Assembly: GCA_918807975.1 (NCBI GenBank)
Contig: OU964920.1
Location: forward strand, 43,739,979 to 43,803,978
Reading direction: 5' to 3'
DNA from: Aplidium turbinatum
Lineage: Eukaryota; Chordata; Ascidiacea; Aplousobranchia; Polyclinidae
DNA: 64,000 bases
Position 1 is the stretch's first letter. Every line of letters starts with the position of its first letter. The translations under genes and the position numbers were made by a program. The notes under the pieces are model-generated. The model was not told the origin of the DNA, searched no databases, and worked only from the letters and a program-made list of their open reading frames with translations. Below, one piece after another: positions 30,996 through 41,690 of this stretch.

Positions 30996-31324
30996 TGCTA
31001 TCGCGACCACATCACCGCATCGGTTTCTGGGGCAAAGCGTATTCCAGAATAAGTCAGGAATCATCAAGTCATGGGTTCCACAAACCTTCTTGTGATGCCA
31101 CTGGCTTTATATCATTATCAAACAATGCCTCCTCAGCTAACACACTAGGAAAAGTGGCAACTGCGCGAAGAAAAAAAAAATACTCAGCTAGCAAAGTGGG
31201 TCTTTTTTTACATTAATTCACAAGTTCTGCAGACGTTGAATCAATGCAAAAAAGACGGATTTTAGTAACTGGGTATTACATTACGCTGCTTTCCTATACG
31301 CATATGAAGAGTATTCAGCATTAT

Positions 31325-31560
31325 ATTCTCTAGATGTGCGCTTGAGCAACGCATTTCAGAACCGCTTTCCATTCAGCGGCCCCTATAGTGAATGGAATAA
31401 TCTCCCGGCAAACAAGACTTCAACAATCGGAAACTTCACTCTGTTAATCTCGGTGGCCGAACCTGTGTCAGTGGTTCAAAGCCTTTACAAGTATGCGAAA
31501 TTGCTAGGAAGCTCTCAAAGAAGCTTTCCCAGTCTGAGGATAAAGATCAAATCAATCAAT
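31325..31560 (+). repeat. SINE family A
   Basis: TGCGCTTGAGCAACGCATTT, CCATTCAGCGGCCCC, GAATGGAATAATCTCCCGGC and the 3' GTCTGAGGATAAAGATC. The tRNA-like head is missing or weak. Confidence 0.65.
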
Positions 31561-31588
31561 TAATACTACGTTTCGTTAATATTTTTAC

Positions 31589-32313
31589 CGTTATCTGTGT
31601 CTTCATCATCAAAAAGAGCGTCAATTATCTCGCCCCTGCTTGTATCGTCGTCATCTTGACCCGAATCGTTTGAATCGAAATAACTGTGGAAAATTAAACT
31701 TTTATCAAACTTCTTTGAAATATTATTATTTTTGTTTTCTGCTTTAGCTTTGTAAAACAATTCTTACATTTTGTTAAATTTTTGTTTGTAACTCGATTTA
31801 AGGAGGAGAGGGTGACTTTGACCAAATGTTTTACTGTAACCCCCTCAAAATATGGAGACACATGCACAAAGACCAAAAATCCTAACGGTGATGAACTGTT
31901 TTAATTGGATTATTTGGATCAACAATACACGAGTCCAAAATAATTGACATGGCCAGAAGAACACAATAAACTAGCCAAAGGCAATTAATTGCTTGTTGAA
32001 AGACGGAATATTACGGTTGATTCTTAGAGCAGTGTTCAGTGTCTCTCAACAGACACTTATTTGCCTGTCACTCATCTTTCCTTTTGTGTGAGTTCAAATT
32101 GTTATCACATGCTTGCACATAATACATAACTTGTAAACATATTTGTATACTACTATACTTTATCGATGTAGGCCATGCAGGAACGCCTGGAATTTTTCCG
32201 TTTCTAGTTCCTTGAGTTGAACGAGTGACTGTTATTCTCCGCCTAAAGTCGAAACTCTTGACAAGATAAGCTGAGACTAAAACCAAAACAACAACAAATA
32301 ATAGTTTCTTCAT
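31589..32313 (-). CDS. Putative short secreted protein, first two exons
   Basis: Exon 1 (32313-32159) begins MKKLLFVVVLVLVSAYLVKS, a clear signal peptide, followed by a basic segment FDFRRRITVTRSTQGTRN and IPGVPAWPTS. With a donor at AAA|GTATAG the phase fits exon 2 (31683-31589; acceptor TTTTCCACAG, donor AACG|GTAAAA), which encodes an acidic run YFDSNDSGQDDDDTSRGEII and ALFDDEDTDN. A basic N-terminal part followed by an acidic part recalls processed secreted peptides, but no family is recognised. Later exons are not identified. Confidence 0.4.
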
Positions 32314-32401
32314 GGTTTTAAGATGACACTAACACCTAAGTCCACTTTATGCGCCTAAACAAACATAACGAGGTTTTTACTTAGGCTATATCTACACTCA
32401 G

Positions 32402-32660
32402 GGTTACATCAAATATATAGTTGTTATTATTCTCTAAAACCTCTACAGCCTGTTTCACCCTAAAATGGGGATCATCAGAAGGTCCTTATAAGGACCTTTT
32501 GTAAGTTACCTTATAAGTTATAAGTAACCTTCTGATGAGGGTCTTTATAAGAACCTTCTGATCCCCTTCCTTATAAGGACCTTCTGATGATCCCCTTTTA
32601 GGGTGAAACAAGCTGTGGAGGTTTTAGAGAGTAATATAACTATATTTGATGTAATTCGCT
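32402..32660. mobile_element. Palindromic MITE with CCTTATAAGG core repeats
   Basis: Outer arms GGTTACATCAAATATATAG and CTATATTTGATGTAATTC, inner arms AAACCTCTACAGCCTGTTTC and GAAACAAGCTGTGGAGGTTT, and a centre made of repeated TCCTTATAAGGACC and CTTCTGATGA. Partial copies: 40905-41010 (right arm) and 57510-57550 (centre). Superfamily unknown. Confidence 0.65.
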
Positions 32661-33299
32661 CTGCTTCGCTTTTTGCTTGGTATTGAGCGCTTTTTGTAAT
32701 AGCACTCAGGGTTATATTTTCCGGGGAGAAGAGAGCAAGGGGGAGAAGAAGTTATTGGGCATGTGCTCCAACACTTTTAGATAAATATATTGGAACCAGC
32801 TTAACAAATTCACGGATAATAAATCCATCCGCTTATTGAACCCAATTAGCTTTGGAACGGTTTTTTTGAGGATATTCCCTCCACTGCTTGTTTATTATAA
32901 AATCACTTAGGACAGAGGTGGATTTATTAAACAGAATTATTACACAGGTTTATTTATTTATCATTGTCAAGCACCAAACCATGCATCTGTCATTTCAAAT
33001 TTCAACTCAAGTTAAGTTAAATTCAGAAAAAGTGATTTTCTGGCTGTGACAGTTCAACTTTTAAGTAAAATAACTAGTTCAGCTCTTTATAAACTCATCC
33101 GACTGCATTCACCTGAAACCTCTCACAATATAGAAACGTGTTTGAAAAAAACAAAACAATAAACATTTTTTTATCGCTTTAGTTTTTAGCTGAAAGTGTT
33201 ACGCTCTAGCTTACGCAAATGATTTTATAATAGAAAGATTTCATGACAGTTTAATCGTTTAAAAAAGCAAATATACAGTAAGGAAGTAGTTATTCTTTT

Positions 33300-33620
33300 G
33301 TTCATATGGATATGGACGCTTTCGTTGCAAAACTATAGAAAGCAGCGAAAAACGTGAAAACCGATGTTGCTTTTAGAATTGCACTGGAATTAAAAGGAAA
33401 CTGCCAATTCATTGTGTGCGTCTTTCCTATTCATTTGCAGGATGTTGGAGCGGTAGCTGACTTCGCAAGACAGGTTTATCACATGATGATCACGTGATTA
33501 TCACGTCGAATCGTGACGTGACCTGCGAAAGTTACAGCAAGACAATAACATTTGCAACAGAATAAATAGTGAGGCTCTAAATCTAAAAGAAAGTAACAAG
33601 TAAATCCATTCACGGATACT
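33300..33620 (+). pseudogene. Duplicated gene-like segment, copy 2 (decayed)
   Basis: Homologous to the reverse of 10465-10790 over about 300 bp (GATATGGACGCTTTCGTTGC, GAAAACCGATG, AATTAAAAGGAAACTGC, GATGTTGGAGCGGTAGCTGA, GGTTTATCACATGATG). Reading is less well kept than in copy 1. Function unknown. Confidence 0.35.
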
Positions 33621-33639
33621 GGAAATCTTCATTTTTTGA

Positions 33640-33855
33640 CTGAGAAAGTCTTTTTGACATCTTAACCCTGTGGCAATTTTACATATTTGCAGAGGCTTTG
33701 AATCACTGACGCAATCCCAATTTCTTATTGCCGTTTTCAAGCTTACGCCCGGTGGTTGAAGATTTGAAGGGAAGGCAAGGAAGCCAATATTCGTGTCCAT
33801 CTCAAGCATGCCTTTAAGCGACTTGCCAATGACACAACTACGCGCTCTTGAGCGG
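33640..33855 (-). repeat. SINE A and SINE B fragments, adjoining
   Basis: 33640-33715 resembles the 3' part of family A (GAGGCTTTGAATCACTGACG). 33720-33855 is family B in reverse (AAGCTTACGCCCGGTGGTTG, ATTCGTGTCCATCTCAAGCA, GCGCTCTTGAGCGGTTT). 33860-34245 beyond holds nothing clear. Confidence 0.5.
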
Positions 33856-34249
33856 TTTCAAACGCAGACCCGATCAACGAAGTATCCAGTATGAAGTTTC
33901 CGCTTTAGTATAAAGCGTTGTAAGTTTTTTCCAATGCTATAGTAACATGCTACTTTTTCATGATTTATTGACTGCCAAACAAAGGTAAGCAACTTGGCGT
34001 CTCGTTTAAACTTCCTTGTACGGGCATTGCATAAGCTTGGGCACAACAAAAGGGTGCAGTAGGTATGTTGCGTTATCGTATCAATTGATTTAACGAAGTT
34101 TTTTTTTCCAACATTTGATTCGGGTGCGTTGCCCAGAGCTTAAGATCCAAAAACTGTTTTTGTGGCCGAGGTTCTGTTGTAACTTGTCCTATGTCACAAT
34201 CAAAGCCGATGGGACGATAATTTGGGCTCGGTGTCAATGAGATTCTCAC

Positions 34250-34395
34250 ATCCCAAATCAATACACTTACCCAAGAAAGATCACTACATCCAAAGAATTT
34301 TAGATGGTTTCTTTAAGTTCCCGAGTCCTAAAATCATCCCGTGTCAGGGTCTAAAGATACTTTCTGACCCTTCTGTCAACGCTACTGAAACTGCT
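34250..34395 (+). repeat. Interspersed repeat family G
   Basis: CATCCAAAGAATTTTAGATG and CCTAAAATCATCCCGTGTCA match 6350-6450 and 17850-17980. 34396-35279 beyond shows no gene. Confidence 0.45.
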
Positions 34396-35279
34396 TGCAA
34401 CTAAGGCCCTGTTCAGGCGTCAGTCTTTATTGATAAGTAATTAGTAGTTTTCATAGGTGCATGTTATGTTAAGGTTGCATTTAAGTCGTTAAAGACTGAG
34501 TCGCATCAAATGTGTTTTTTTATCCCAATTCAGTTCAATTTAATTTTTACTGTCGGGATGCAAAAGTACACAGCCTACCATGCAATAATAGTCATGCAAA
34601 AACAAAAGCAACAAAAGGAAAAGCTACCAAAACTATAATACTGTAGTTTGAAACATGCATACAATGTTGACTGGGAAGTTGTATAGTTGTTGTTGACAGA
34701 TATAAATAATTATTTTGTAGTTGGAATGTGAAAACGTGATGTTTTTGTTGAGTGTTCGTGCGGGTGTCACTGGATGATGAATTGGCGAAATTGAGTCAAT
34801 GAAATAATGCAGACTTTCAAGGTGGGACAAAATCATAATTAACAACAATCCCTTCAATATGTATGAAATTCACTAACCCACCATGTGAGCAACAGCTAAC
34901 ATTTGAAAATAAAACTGAAATTTAAACATCTCCAAGTTGTTTGGAGCACTGAGACGTTGTTGCACTAAAAAGTTTTCTTAGTCATAGGGCGTACACGCAC
35001 CCCTCCCCTACCAGACAGGCAAAAACGGAAACATCACACAGGAAAAAATTGACGTTTAATTGCATCTTTCAAACGTTTCTTATATCAACAACTTAGAAGG
35101 TTTTAACTAAATCCAAAGCGTTAGTGAGCTGTTAGTTGAGATTAGTCTTGCAGAAGCTTCGTTGGCTCATGTAACTTGTGAATGCTTTATCAGTTTATAC
35201 AAATCGCTAAAAGAGTTTTGTAAAGTAGATCTACTACTTACATACATTGTAGGTAAACTCAGGTACACTGTAAACGAAA

Positions 35280-35565
35280 AAAGCTCGAAAAAGAACCTAT
35301 AAGGGAGCTACTGCGAATGGGGTTCTTTTCAAGAAAAAAACCCTTTGGGGATTCTTGAAAGAACCAATACAGGGTTCTTTCAATAACCCCCAAAGGGTTT
35401 TTTCTTAAAAAGAATCTTTTTGAGGAACTATAATAAACCTTCTGAAGGTTCGATAAAATACCTTTCAGGTTTTTTTCTTATAAAGAACCTTTAAAGGAGC
35501 TACTGCGAAGTGGGTTCTTTTTAAGAAACAAACCCTCTGGAGGATCTTAAAAGAATCCCGTGTGG
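35280..35565. repeat. Hairpin repeats of the AAGAACCCTTTGG type
   Basis: Repeated short inverted motifs: GGGTTCTTTC against GAAAGAACC, CCCCAAAGGGTTTTT, AAAGAACCTTTAAAGG; GGAGCTACTGCGAA occurs twice (35307 and 35491). Probably a non-autonomous DNA element with tandem inverted sub-repeats. Confidence 0.5.
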
Positions 35566-35639
35566 GTTCCCACAGTACCGACATCCCACAGTATTGTAAA
35601 TGGTACCCCGGTTGGAAACTACTGCCTTAGACTGTGGTA

Positions 35640-36245
35640 GTAATCATGCTGTTGACAAAATCAGTCCAAAATGCAATAAGTAGGCCCCGCTTAGTAAGTC
35701 CACAGTTAATAGGCCCACCCGCTTATTAGGCCCAATTTGGTCCGGTCAGGAATTACTCCCATTTATTCATATAATAAAAAACACCGGCTTATAAGCCAAA
35801 AACTCCGCTTGATAAGCCCAACTTTTTATTACAGTACATTTGCTTGAAATTATAATGTTTCAAGCAAGAAGTTGTGTAAAAGGCGGCACAATTTACTATA
35901 GGCTATTTCGTCTTGTTTTCGACAATTTCACGCTATATTGAGCTGCTAACTCGGTTCTCATGTTGTGTGCTCGTTGGGTTGTACAAAACACAGCTCGTTG
36001 CTGACACAACTCGTTAAAAAGGCAAGTTTCGTCGCTCCTCAAAATATGTGGCGTATAACCGAAAAGAACCGACCATTGTGTGCAGTTGTTAACAAATTTA
36101 GCAATTTTTAATCATAGTACAGTCGGCCACTGTTGGCTAGGCGTATGGGAGTGGCACAAATTCGTTTCCCGCTCGTGGCCAACCCGCGTAATAAAATCAA
36201 AAAAATCGTACGATAGGTGGTTTGAATAAGCGAGGACTACTGTAG
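35640..36245. mobile_element. Possible pogo/Tigger-like non-autonomous element
   Basis: Right end AGCGAGGACTACTGTA is the reverse of a CAGTAGTCC-type terminus; the left region has GTAGGCCCCGCTTAGTAAG. The internal GGCCCACCCGCTTATTAGGC recurs (reversed or partial) near 14995-15030 and 32830. Boundaries uncertain. Confidence 0.35.
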
Positions 36246-36749
36246 TATGAAAAGGATCATCAGGGTTTGTGACAAGTTGCCTTTTCAAACCTGATATTTT
36301 GGAAATAGTCTGCTGCGAATTGATAAAAGAAAGGTTTTTGAACTATTTAAAATGCTAAAAGACACAAAAAAGCCAAAATATTTCAAAATGCCGAACTCAA
36401 AATGACCTGCCACATGCAGTATGAACGCCGAATTTCTTAAATTTGTCAAAACCACCAATCCGGCAATCCTGTTTGAGCCTCATCTTGAGCCGTAACGTCT
36501 GGTTTCTAGTCCAGATGTTATTATGCTATTGTAGCGATGTCTACGTCTAATATATCGCCAGGCAAAACTAGCAAAGTGATTCTTCCTAGAATTTTGAGAT
36601 AAAAGGCGCCCCTTTGATTATTATTATCAAAACCTTATTTTTGAAAAACACAGAAATGCTTCTCACTTTTTATCATGCAGTAAAAATTTGCATATTTTTG
36701 TTGAAAGTAATGTTGGGCTATAGCTAACAATTGCCCAGTTCCTCTAATA

Positions 36750-37637
36750 CAGGGCTTCTCAAACTATGGGTCGCGACCCCAAATGGGGTCGCGTAAGGAA
36801 ATTTTGGGGTCGTAATGAAATAGTTTAATTTAGTCCAGTGCCGGTAGGTTGTAGTCTTGCCATGATTTCAATTGACCACAACCGTCGGTATGAAATGTCG
36901 AACGATAAAATATAACCAATCGTAACAATTGATGCATTGTTACGGTATCATTGCTGTAACGTGCTGACCAAAAGTAACCCTTCATCATCATCATTATGTT
37001 CCTTCCCGTATTGAGGGTTGGATACAATGCGCCATTGTAACCTTACCGCTCGCATTATGATTTCAGAGTAGCCCAGCAACTAGTTTCTGAAGGAACCTAG
37101 ACTAAAGTTTAAAGCAGTTACAAGATTAATTGACTATGGATCAGTGGTTAGGTTCCGTAGATTAACCGATCCTCTCTGGAAACTGTTGAAGATGCTCTTC
37201 GCTCTGCTTTGTCTTGTATCATTATTTCACGAATGGATCACTTATGCAAGAAACATCAAGCGCATCCATTCCATTAAATGATTTGTTTTTGTTCACTTTT
37301 CATCATGTTAGCGGATTTTTTTGTGATTCGTGAATTGGGTGCATTTGTATTGTTTTGTTATAGTCTTAATTAGGGTCGCATTATTCGTTTGTTATTTCTT
37401 GTTTTCATTCGTTGCTTTTTTTCATGTTTTATTGTTGTTGTTTTCATGCTCCTTTCGATATTGTTTTACTACTTCAGTAAGAGAATTATAAAGTAAGCCA
37501 AAAAGAACCGAAACAAATTGAGAAAAAAGAACTAACCCCGTTTTAATGTCATTAACGTGGATGTCCCCATAATGGGGTTGCATAGAAATATATTTTTCAA
37601 AATGGGGTCGCCGAACAAAAAAGTTTGAGAAGCCCTG
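36750..37637. mobile_element. Non-autonomous hAT element with intact target duplication
   Basis: Ends CAGGGCTTCTCAAACTATGG and GTTTGAGAAGCCCTG, GGGTCGCGACCCC next to the left end, perfect 8-bp target-site duplication CTCTAATA at 36742-36749 and 37638-37645. 888 bp, no transposase. Confidence 0.92.
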
Positions 37638-37669
37638 CTCTAATACTTACAGGACAGTTTTCTTGTCAT

Positions 37670-37880
37670 ATCTAGGCTTTAAGCCCGATTTTTTATTGTC
37701 GTTTCAAGCTTACGCTGGGTGGTTAAAGATTTTCATTGAGTGGATGGGAAGGTAAGGAAACCAATCTTCGTGTCCACCTTCAGGCATGCCTTTAAGTTTC
37801 CTGTCAATGGCACAGCCGCATGCTCTGGAGTGATGTCGAACCGGTGTTTTTCGAACGCCAAACTAAGCTCTCATCACTTG
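37670..37880 (-). repeat. SINE family B
   Basis: Plus strand: AAGCTTACGCTGGGTGGTTA, CTTCGTGTCCACCTTCAGGC, GCCTTTAAGTTTCCTGTCAA, TGTCGAACCGGTGTTTTTCG. The reversed B box is recognisable. Confidence 0.7.
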
Positions 37881-37915
37881 ACTATGCATGTGGCGTACAA
37901 TTACAGGACAATGAT

Positions 37916-38238
37916 CAGGGGCGAGTTTAACTGATGTGGGGCCCGAGGCAGTATTAGATCGGGGGGCCTTCGTGCAAAAAAGTTGTTCCCACCGAGGGCG
38001 CGAAAAGCTTTGCAAGGTAACCTGAAACTCACCCACAATGTTGCTAATGCCTTTACGCCAAGCTCACCACCCACCTTGTGGCTAAAAACTAACCTATAAG
38101 AAATAAAAGGCATTTTGCAGAAACTTCAAAGGCTAAAAAAAAAACAATAATCAAAATCACATTTTTTCACGTCGGGGGCCCTTCAAAAAGGGGGGCCTGG
38201 GGCAACTGCACCTTCTGCCCCCTCTAAATCCGGGCCTG
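37916..38238. mobile_element. hAT MITE of the GGCCGGATTTA family, copy 4
   Basis: Left end CAGGGGCGAGTTTAACTGAT and right end CTAAATCCGGGCCTG; perfect 8-bp target-site duplication ACAATGAT at 37908-37915 and 38239-38246. 323 bp, with an internal insertion relative to the other copies. Confidence 0.88.
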
Positions 38239-38479
38239 ACAATGATAGATTGTGAAAACTTCCGGGTTGAAAATTAAGAACTTTCCGTAACAAACCAAAA
38301 GATTTTGGATCGAGATCACAAGCACCAGCTTAATTTTCTATAGAAGATATAACAAATGGAGAGAGGTTAAAAGAGAAATCACAGCTGATCAAACATGATC
38401 AATCTTTTGCGAAATAAAATATAAAGTTTTAAACAAAGTAAGTAAAACTGTCCATTTTAGATTCGTATAATTCGAAAGA

Positions 38480-41353
38480 ATGAACCTAGGTTGTGTTTCA
38501 CTAATTTTCTTTGGTTTTGTTTTGTGCATTGGTGTATCTGGAAGGCAAGGAGAAGTTTGTTTTCCATTTGGAAACCCTGACACTGGACCTGCGCCTTTAG
38601 AACCAAGCCAAGGTCGGCCCGGTAAAATTGGTCCTCCGGGCCCCCAGGGTCAAAAAGGTGATCAGGGGCCTATTGGGCCGAACGGAGAGTGCCCTTGCCC
38701 TTGGGATCCTGCGGAACTAATAAGGAATGAGCTACAGAAACACAAACGTAAGAAAAACACAAGTTTTGAAGATACGTTAATTTGGATATTATAAAATAAT
38801 ACTTATAGAGCCTTTGAGCCCGCTGACTGATAGATAGAGTAAAGATTTTATTTGTGAAATTGCTCAGTTGAGAAGAAGCGATCTTCTTGGCGTCAGAACT
38901 ACCTGACTATTCACTATGAATTAATTATTGGTGCGATACTGATGAGCCCAGCCTCATTGGACAAAACATGTGTCTATAGCCTATAGATGAATCCATGCTA
39001 CACTCGACAGCCGAGAAACACATGTGGAATTGCTGTTGTTTGTTAAATACACCCACTGAGTTCACCTGAATAGAAACCTCAAGAACGAGAAAGAAGTGAT
39101 GTTGCCATCTTAAAACAACAAACTAAAGTATGTTTAGTTGATTGGATGGTCTAAATGGCTAGCGTGGAAACTACACCGTTGTCGTTAGCGAATCGCAATT
39201 GCTCGCTGTAGCCTACTAGTGAGTGCTCAGCCTTGTGCTGACTGCCAGAAAGAACTTTCCCTTCTTCACAAACAAAAATATCCTTACTCTAATATTAATA
39301 CTTGTTCTCTTTCTACAAACCAAAAGTAACTTTTGTTTGCAATAAACAATGGGACTTGGCAATATATTCTGTGGCCGTCATTTATGTAAAGACTTTGATA
39401 CTTGAGTCTACAAGACAAAGCCATCCTTGCATCTGATAACTATTTTATTTCAGCTGCTCTTTGTGGAGTTGGGATGAGAGATGGAAGAGTCAAAAATGAA
39501 GACATAACAGCATCCTCCACTTATAGTGCTACCTACAGACCCATATTTGCAAGGTTGGATCATAGATGGGGATCAGGAACAAACGGAGCTTGGCTTGCCT
39601 GCACAACTTGCAGTGAGTAAAACAGATTCGTACTAAGTACAGTAGAATTCGCCTATAGTGACTTTGGCTATAGTGACACTTCGCCTATATTGACACCTGT
39701 TGCAAAGTCCCGTTTGCATACGCAACAGTTGAGTAGAATTCGGCTATAGTGACACTTCGGTTATGGTGACACTTTTTTTGCGGTCCCTTCAGGTGTCACT
39801 ATAGGCGAATTCTACTGTAGATTCAGCATTCAGCAAACTTCTTGCTCATATCAAAGCTTTGCAATATTAGTTTGACAATGAATAGACTCGACACCCGTAT
39901 TTCATTCAGGACTGTAGAGTCGGGCAAAAATGTACGACTCTAACTCCTTGGTTTATACCTGGCCGACTTCGGCTTTAGTGTTGCCAGATTTTTGAAGATT
40001 GTCAGATTTTTTTAATTTTTGCTCTTTTTCATGTTTTTTAAATTTAATTTCACTTAAGTTGTGGTCGAAATTTAAACGGCAACTTTCATAAAATTTGAGA
40101 AGAAAAATACTTCAATTTTCTGGAAACGATGTACAGTATAATTTGCCTATAGTGACACCTGAAGGGACCGCGGAAAAAGTGTCATCATAACCGAAGTGTC
40201 ACTATAGACGAATTCTACTCAACTGTTGCGTATGCAAACGGGACTTTGCAACAGGTGTCATTATAGGCGAAGTGTCACTATAGCCAAAGTCATTATAGGC
40301 GAATTCTACTGCAGAGAGCAATACGGTGAACAAGAAATATTTTAACAATATTTAAAAAAAAAAGATTTCAAACAAAATTTTTATTATTTTTGTTTTATAT
40401 CAAGCCGGAGTCGCAGTCGGCCTTTTTCCAACGTCTCCGACTCTCAGCCCTGGTTTTATCTTTAAATTTCAAATTTGGGAAACACTATTGCTGCACCGAT
40501 CCCGCATCACTTTGTGCATGTATAGTCATATTATTATGTCATTAGGATTGTTAAAATATCATCATGTCATCATGATTGTTGTGATATTATCCTGTCATTA
40601 TGATTGTTGTGAAGTTATCAGGAAAACCGCATGATCAAGAGACTAAAATTTAAGAATTTAAAAGGAGATTGTTTGATTAAGCTTTGCTTTGCAGAATCAC
40701 CGGGCGAATGGATCCAAGTTGATTTGAGGGAAGCAACAAGACTTACTGGGGTCGTCACTCAAGGAAGGCACACCGATTCTGATGGCCATGAGTTTGTGAA
40801 ATCTTACAAAATTTCTTATGGAAATTCTACCTCAGAGATGCAAACAATACAAAGTGCGACTGGTGTCGATTTGGTAATACACCTAGTGTGATTACACATA
40901 CTTACAGGCTGTCAAAGGTTTAGATAGTAATAACTATATTTGATTTAGTTCGCTCTGTTTTGCTTTTTTGCTTAGCATTGAGCACTTTTTGTAGTAGCTT
41001 TTTGTAATATTAATCGTTTTCATTGTTTTACTTAGTTTTTTTGCTCGAGTTTATAGGCTACAATATAGGCAAAATAAATTCAAGCAAAATAGGACTGAAT
41101 AAAGCTTGTTGTATGGGGTGCTTGCAAGATCACCGGTATATTAATTATGTTAATCCGGGACTTTCATGGCCTGACATTGAAAAATTTCTGTATTATTTTT
41201 ACCCATTTTTTTCAGATTTTTAAAGGCAACGTGGATATTCATAGCTACGCAATCAATGAGTTCCCTTCTCCAATTGTTGCGCGGTTTGTTCGTTTGATTG
41301 TCCAATCATGGAACAGATGGGCCTCCATTCGTCTCGAATACCTAACCTGTTAA
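38480..41353 (+). CDS. Secreted collagen-like plus discoidin (F5/8C) protein
   Basis: Four exons with GT-AG borders and agreeing phases: 38480-38747, 39454-39612, 40695-40873, 41216-41353; 744 nt, 247 residues. A signal peptide (1-21) is followed by a short Cys-containing linker, nine Gly-X-Y triplets (about 45-71: GRPGKIGPPGPQGQKGDQGP), a CPCPWDP Cys patch, then one F5/8 type C domain from about residue 91: CGVGMRDGRVKNEDITASS, ARLDHRWGSGTNGAWLAC, GEWIQVDLREATRLTGVVTQ, FKGNVDIH, VARFVRLIVQSW and the closing IRLEYLTC. The first and last Cys of the domain are in place for the usual disulphide. A short collagen stalk would be expected to trimerise the lectin-like domain; ligand unknown. A TATA-like TATAAAG is at 38420-38426. 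Intron 1 contains a hammerhead-bearing repeat, intron 2 two TA-flanked MITEs. Confidence 0.9.
38933..39260 (+). repeat. Third copy of the hammerhead-bearing repeat
   Basis: GGTGCGATACTGATGAGCCC with AGCCTCAT loop is kept, but the GAAA core reads ACAAAAC, so the motif is decayed. It later shares TGGCTAGCG, TTAGCGAATCGC and CAGCCTTGTGCTGACTGCCA with 2260-2355. It lies in intron 1 of the discoidin gene. Confidence 0.55.
39640..39817. mobile_element. TA-flanked MITE (Tc1/mariner or pogo type), copy 1
   Basis: Ends CAGTAGAATTCGCCTATAG and CTATAGGCGAATTCTACTG with TA on both sides (39638-39639, 39818-39819). Internal repeats of GTGACACTTCG and TATAGTGACA. 178 bp. Confidence 0.88.
40134..40311. mobile_element. 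TA-flanked MITE, copy 2, inverted
   Basis: Same family and the same 178-bp length as 39640-39817 but in the opposite orientation, about 320 bp away in the same intron. TA is kept on the left (40132-40133); the right flank reads CA. The two could pair as one long hairpin in the pre-mRNA. Confidence 0.8.
40905..41010 (+). repeat. Partial copy of the 32402-32660 MITE
   Basis: CAGGCTGTCAAAGGTTTAGA, then AACTATATTTGATTTAGTTC and GCATTGAGCACTTTTTGTA, matching the right arm and flank of that element. Confidence 0.55.
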
Positions 41354-41419
41354 CTAATTGGTTGAAAATATTTGCCCTCTCATCAAACTTTGCTGATTGA
41401 TCAGTCGAATTTATTGAAC

Positions 41420-41690
41420 AAACAAACTGGAACACTCAGAAAAATAATCGTCCATTGCAATACCGAATGATTGATTAAACGTATTAGAATAACTTTTATT
41501 TTTGTGTTACTTACAAGTCTTGTACAAGAAAATCCGCTTAAATCGACACTTGCATATAGCAATCGGAAACAACATTGAGTTAGGTTAAATTTAACTGAAA
41601 GAACTGGAATACTCAAAAAGCTAATCGTCTGCTGCAATACCAAATCATTGATTTGACTTATTAAAATAACTTACATTTGACTTATTAAAA
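41420..41690. repeat. Local direct duplication
   Basis: About 80 bp starting AACTGGAACACTCAGAAAAA (41427) recurs diverged at AACTGGAATACTCAAAAAGC (41604), both followed by a TGCAATACC and a TTAAAATAACTT-like run. 41691-43692, up to the next gene, shows no exon I could support; 42930-42990 has a weak tRNA-like GGGTTCAATTCCCG. Confidence 0.5.

Noticed and set aside
38748-38794. Read-through extension of the collagen exon (104-codon frame)
   Set aside because: The donor CAAAC|GTAAG and the exact phase match with the discoidin exons make this intron sequence.
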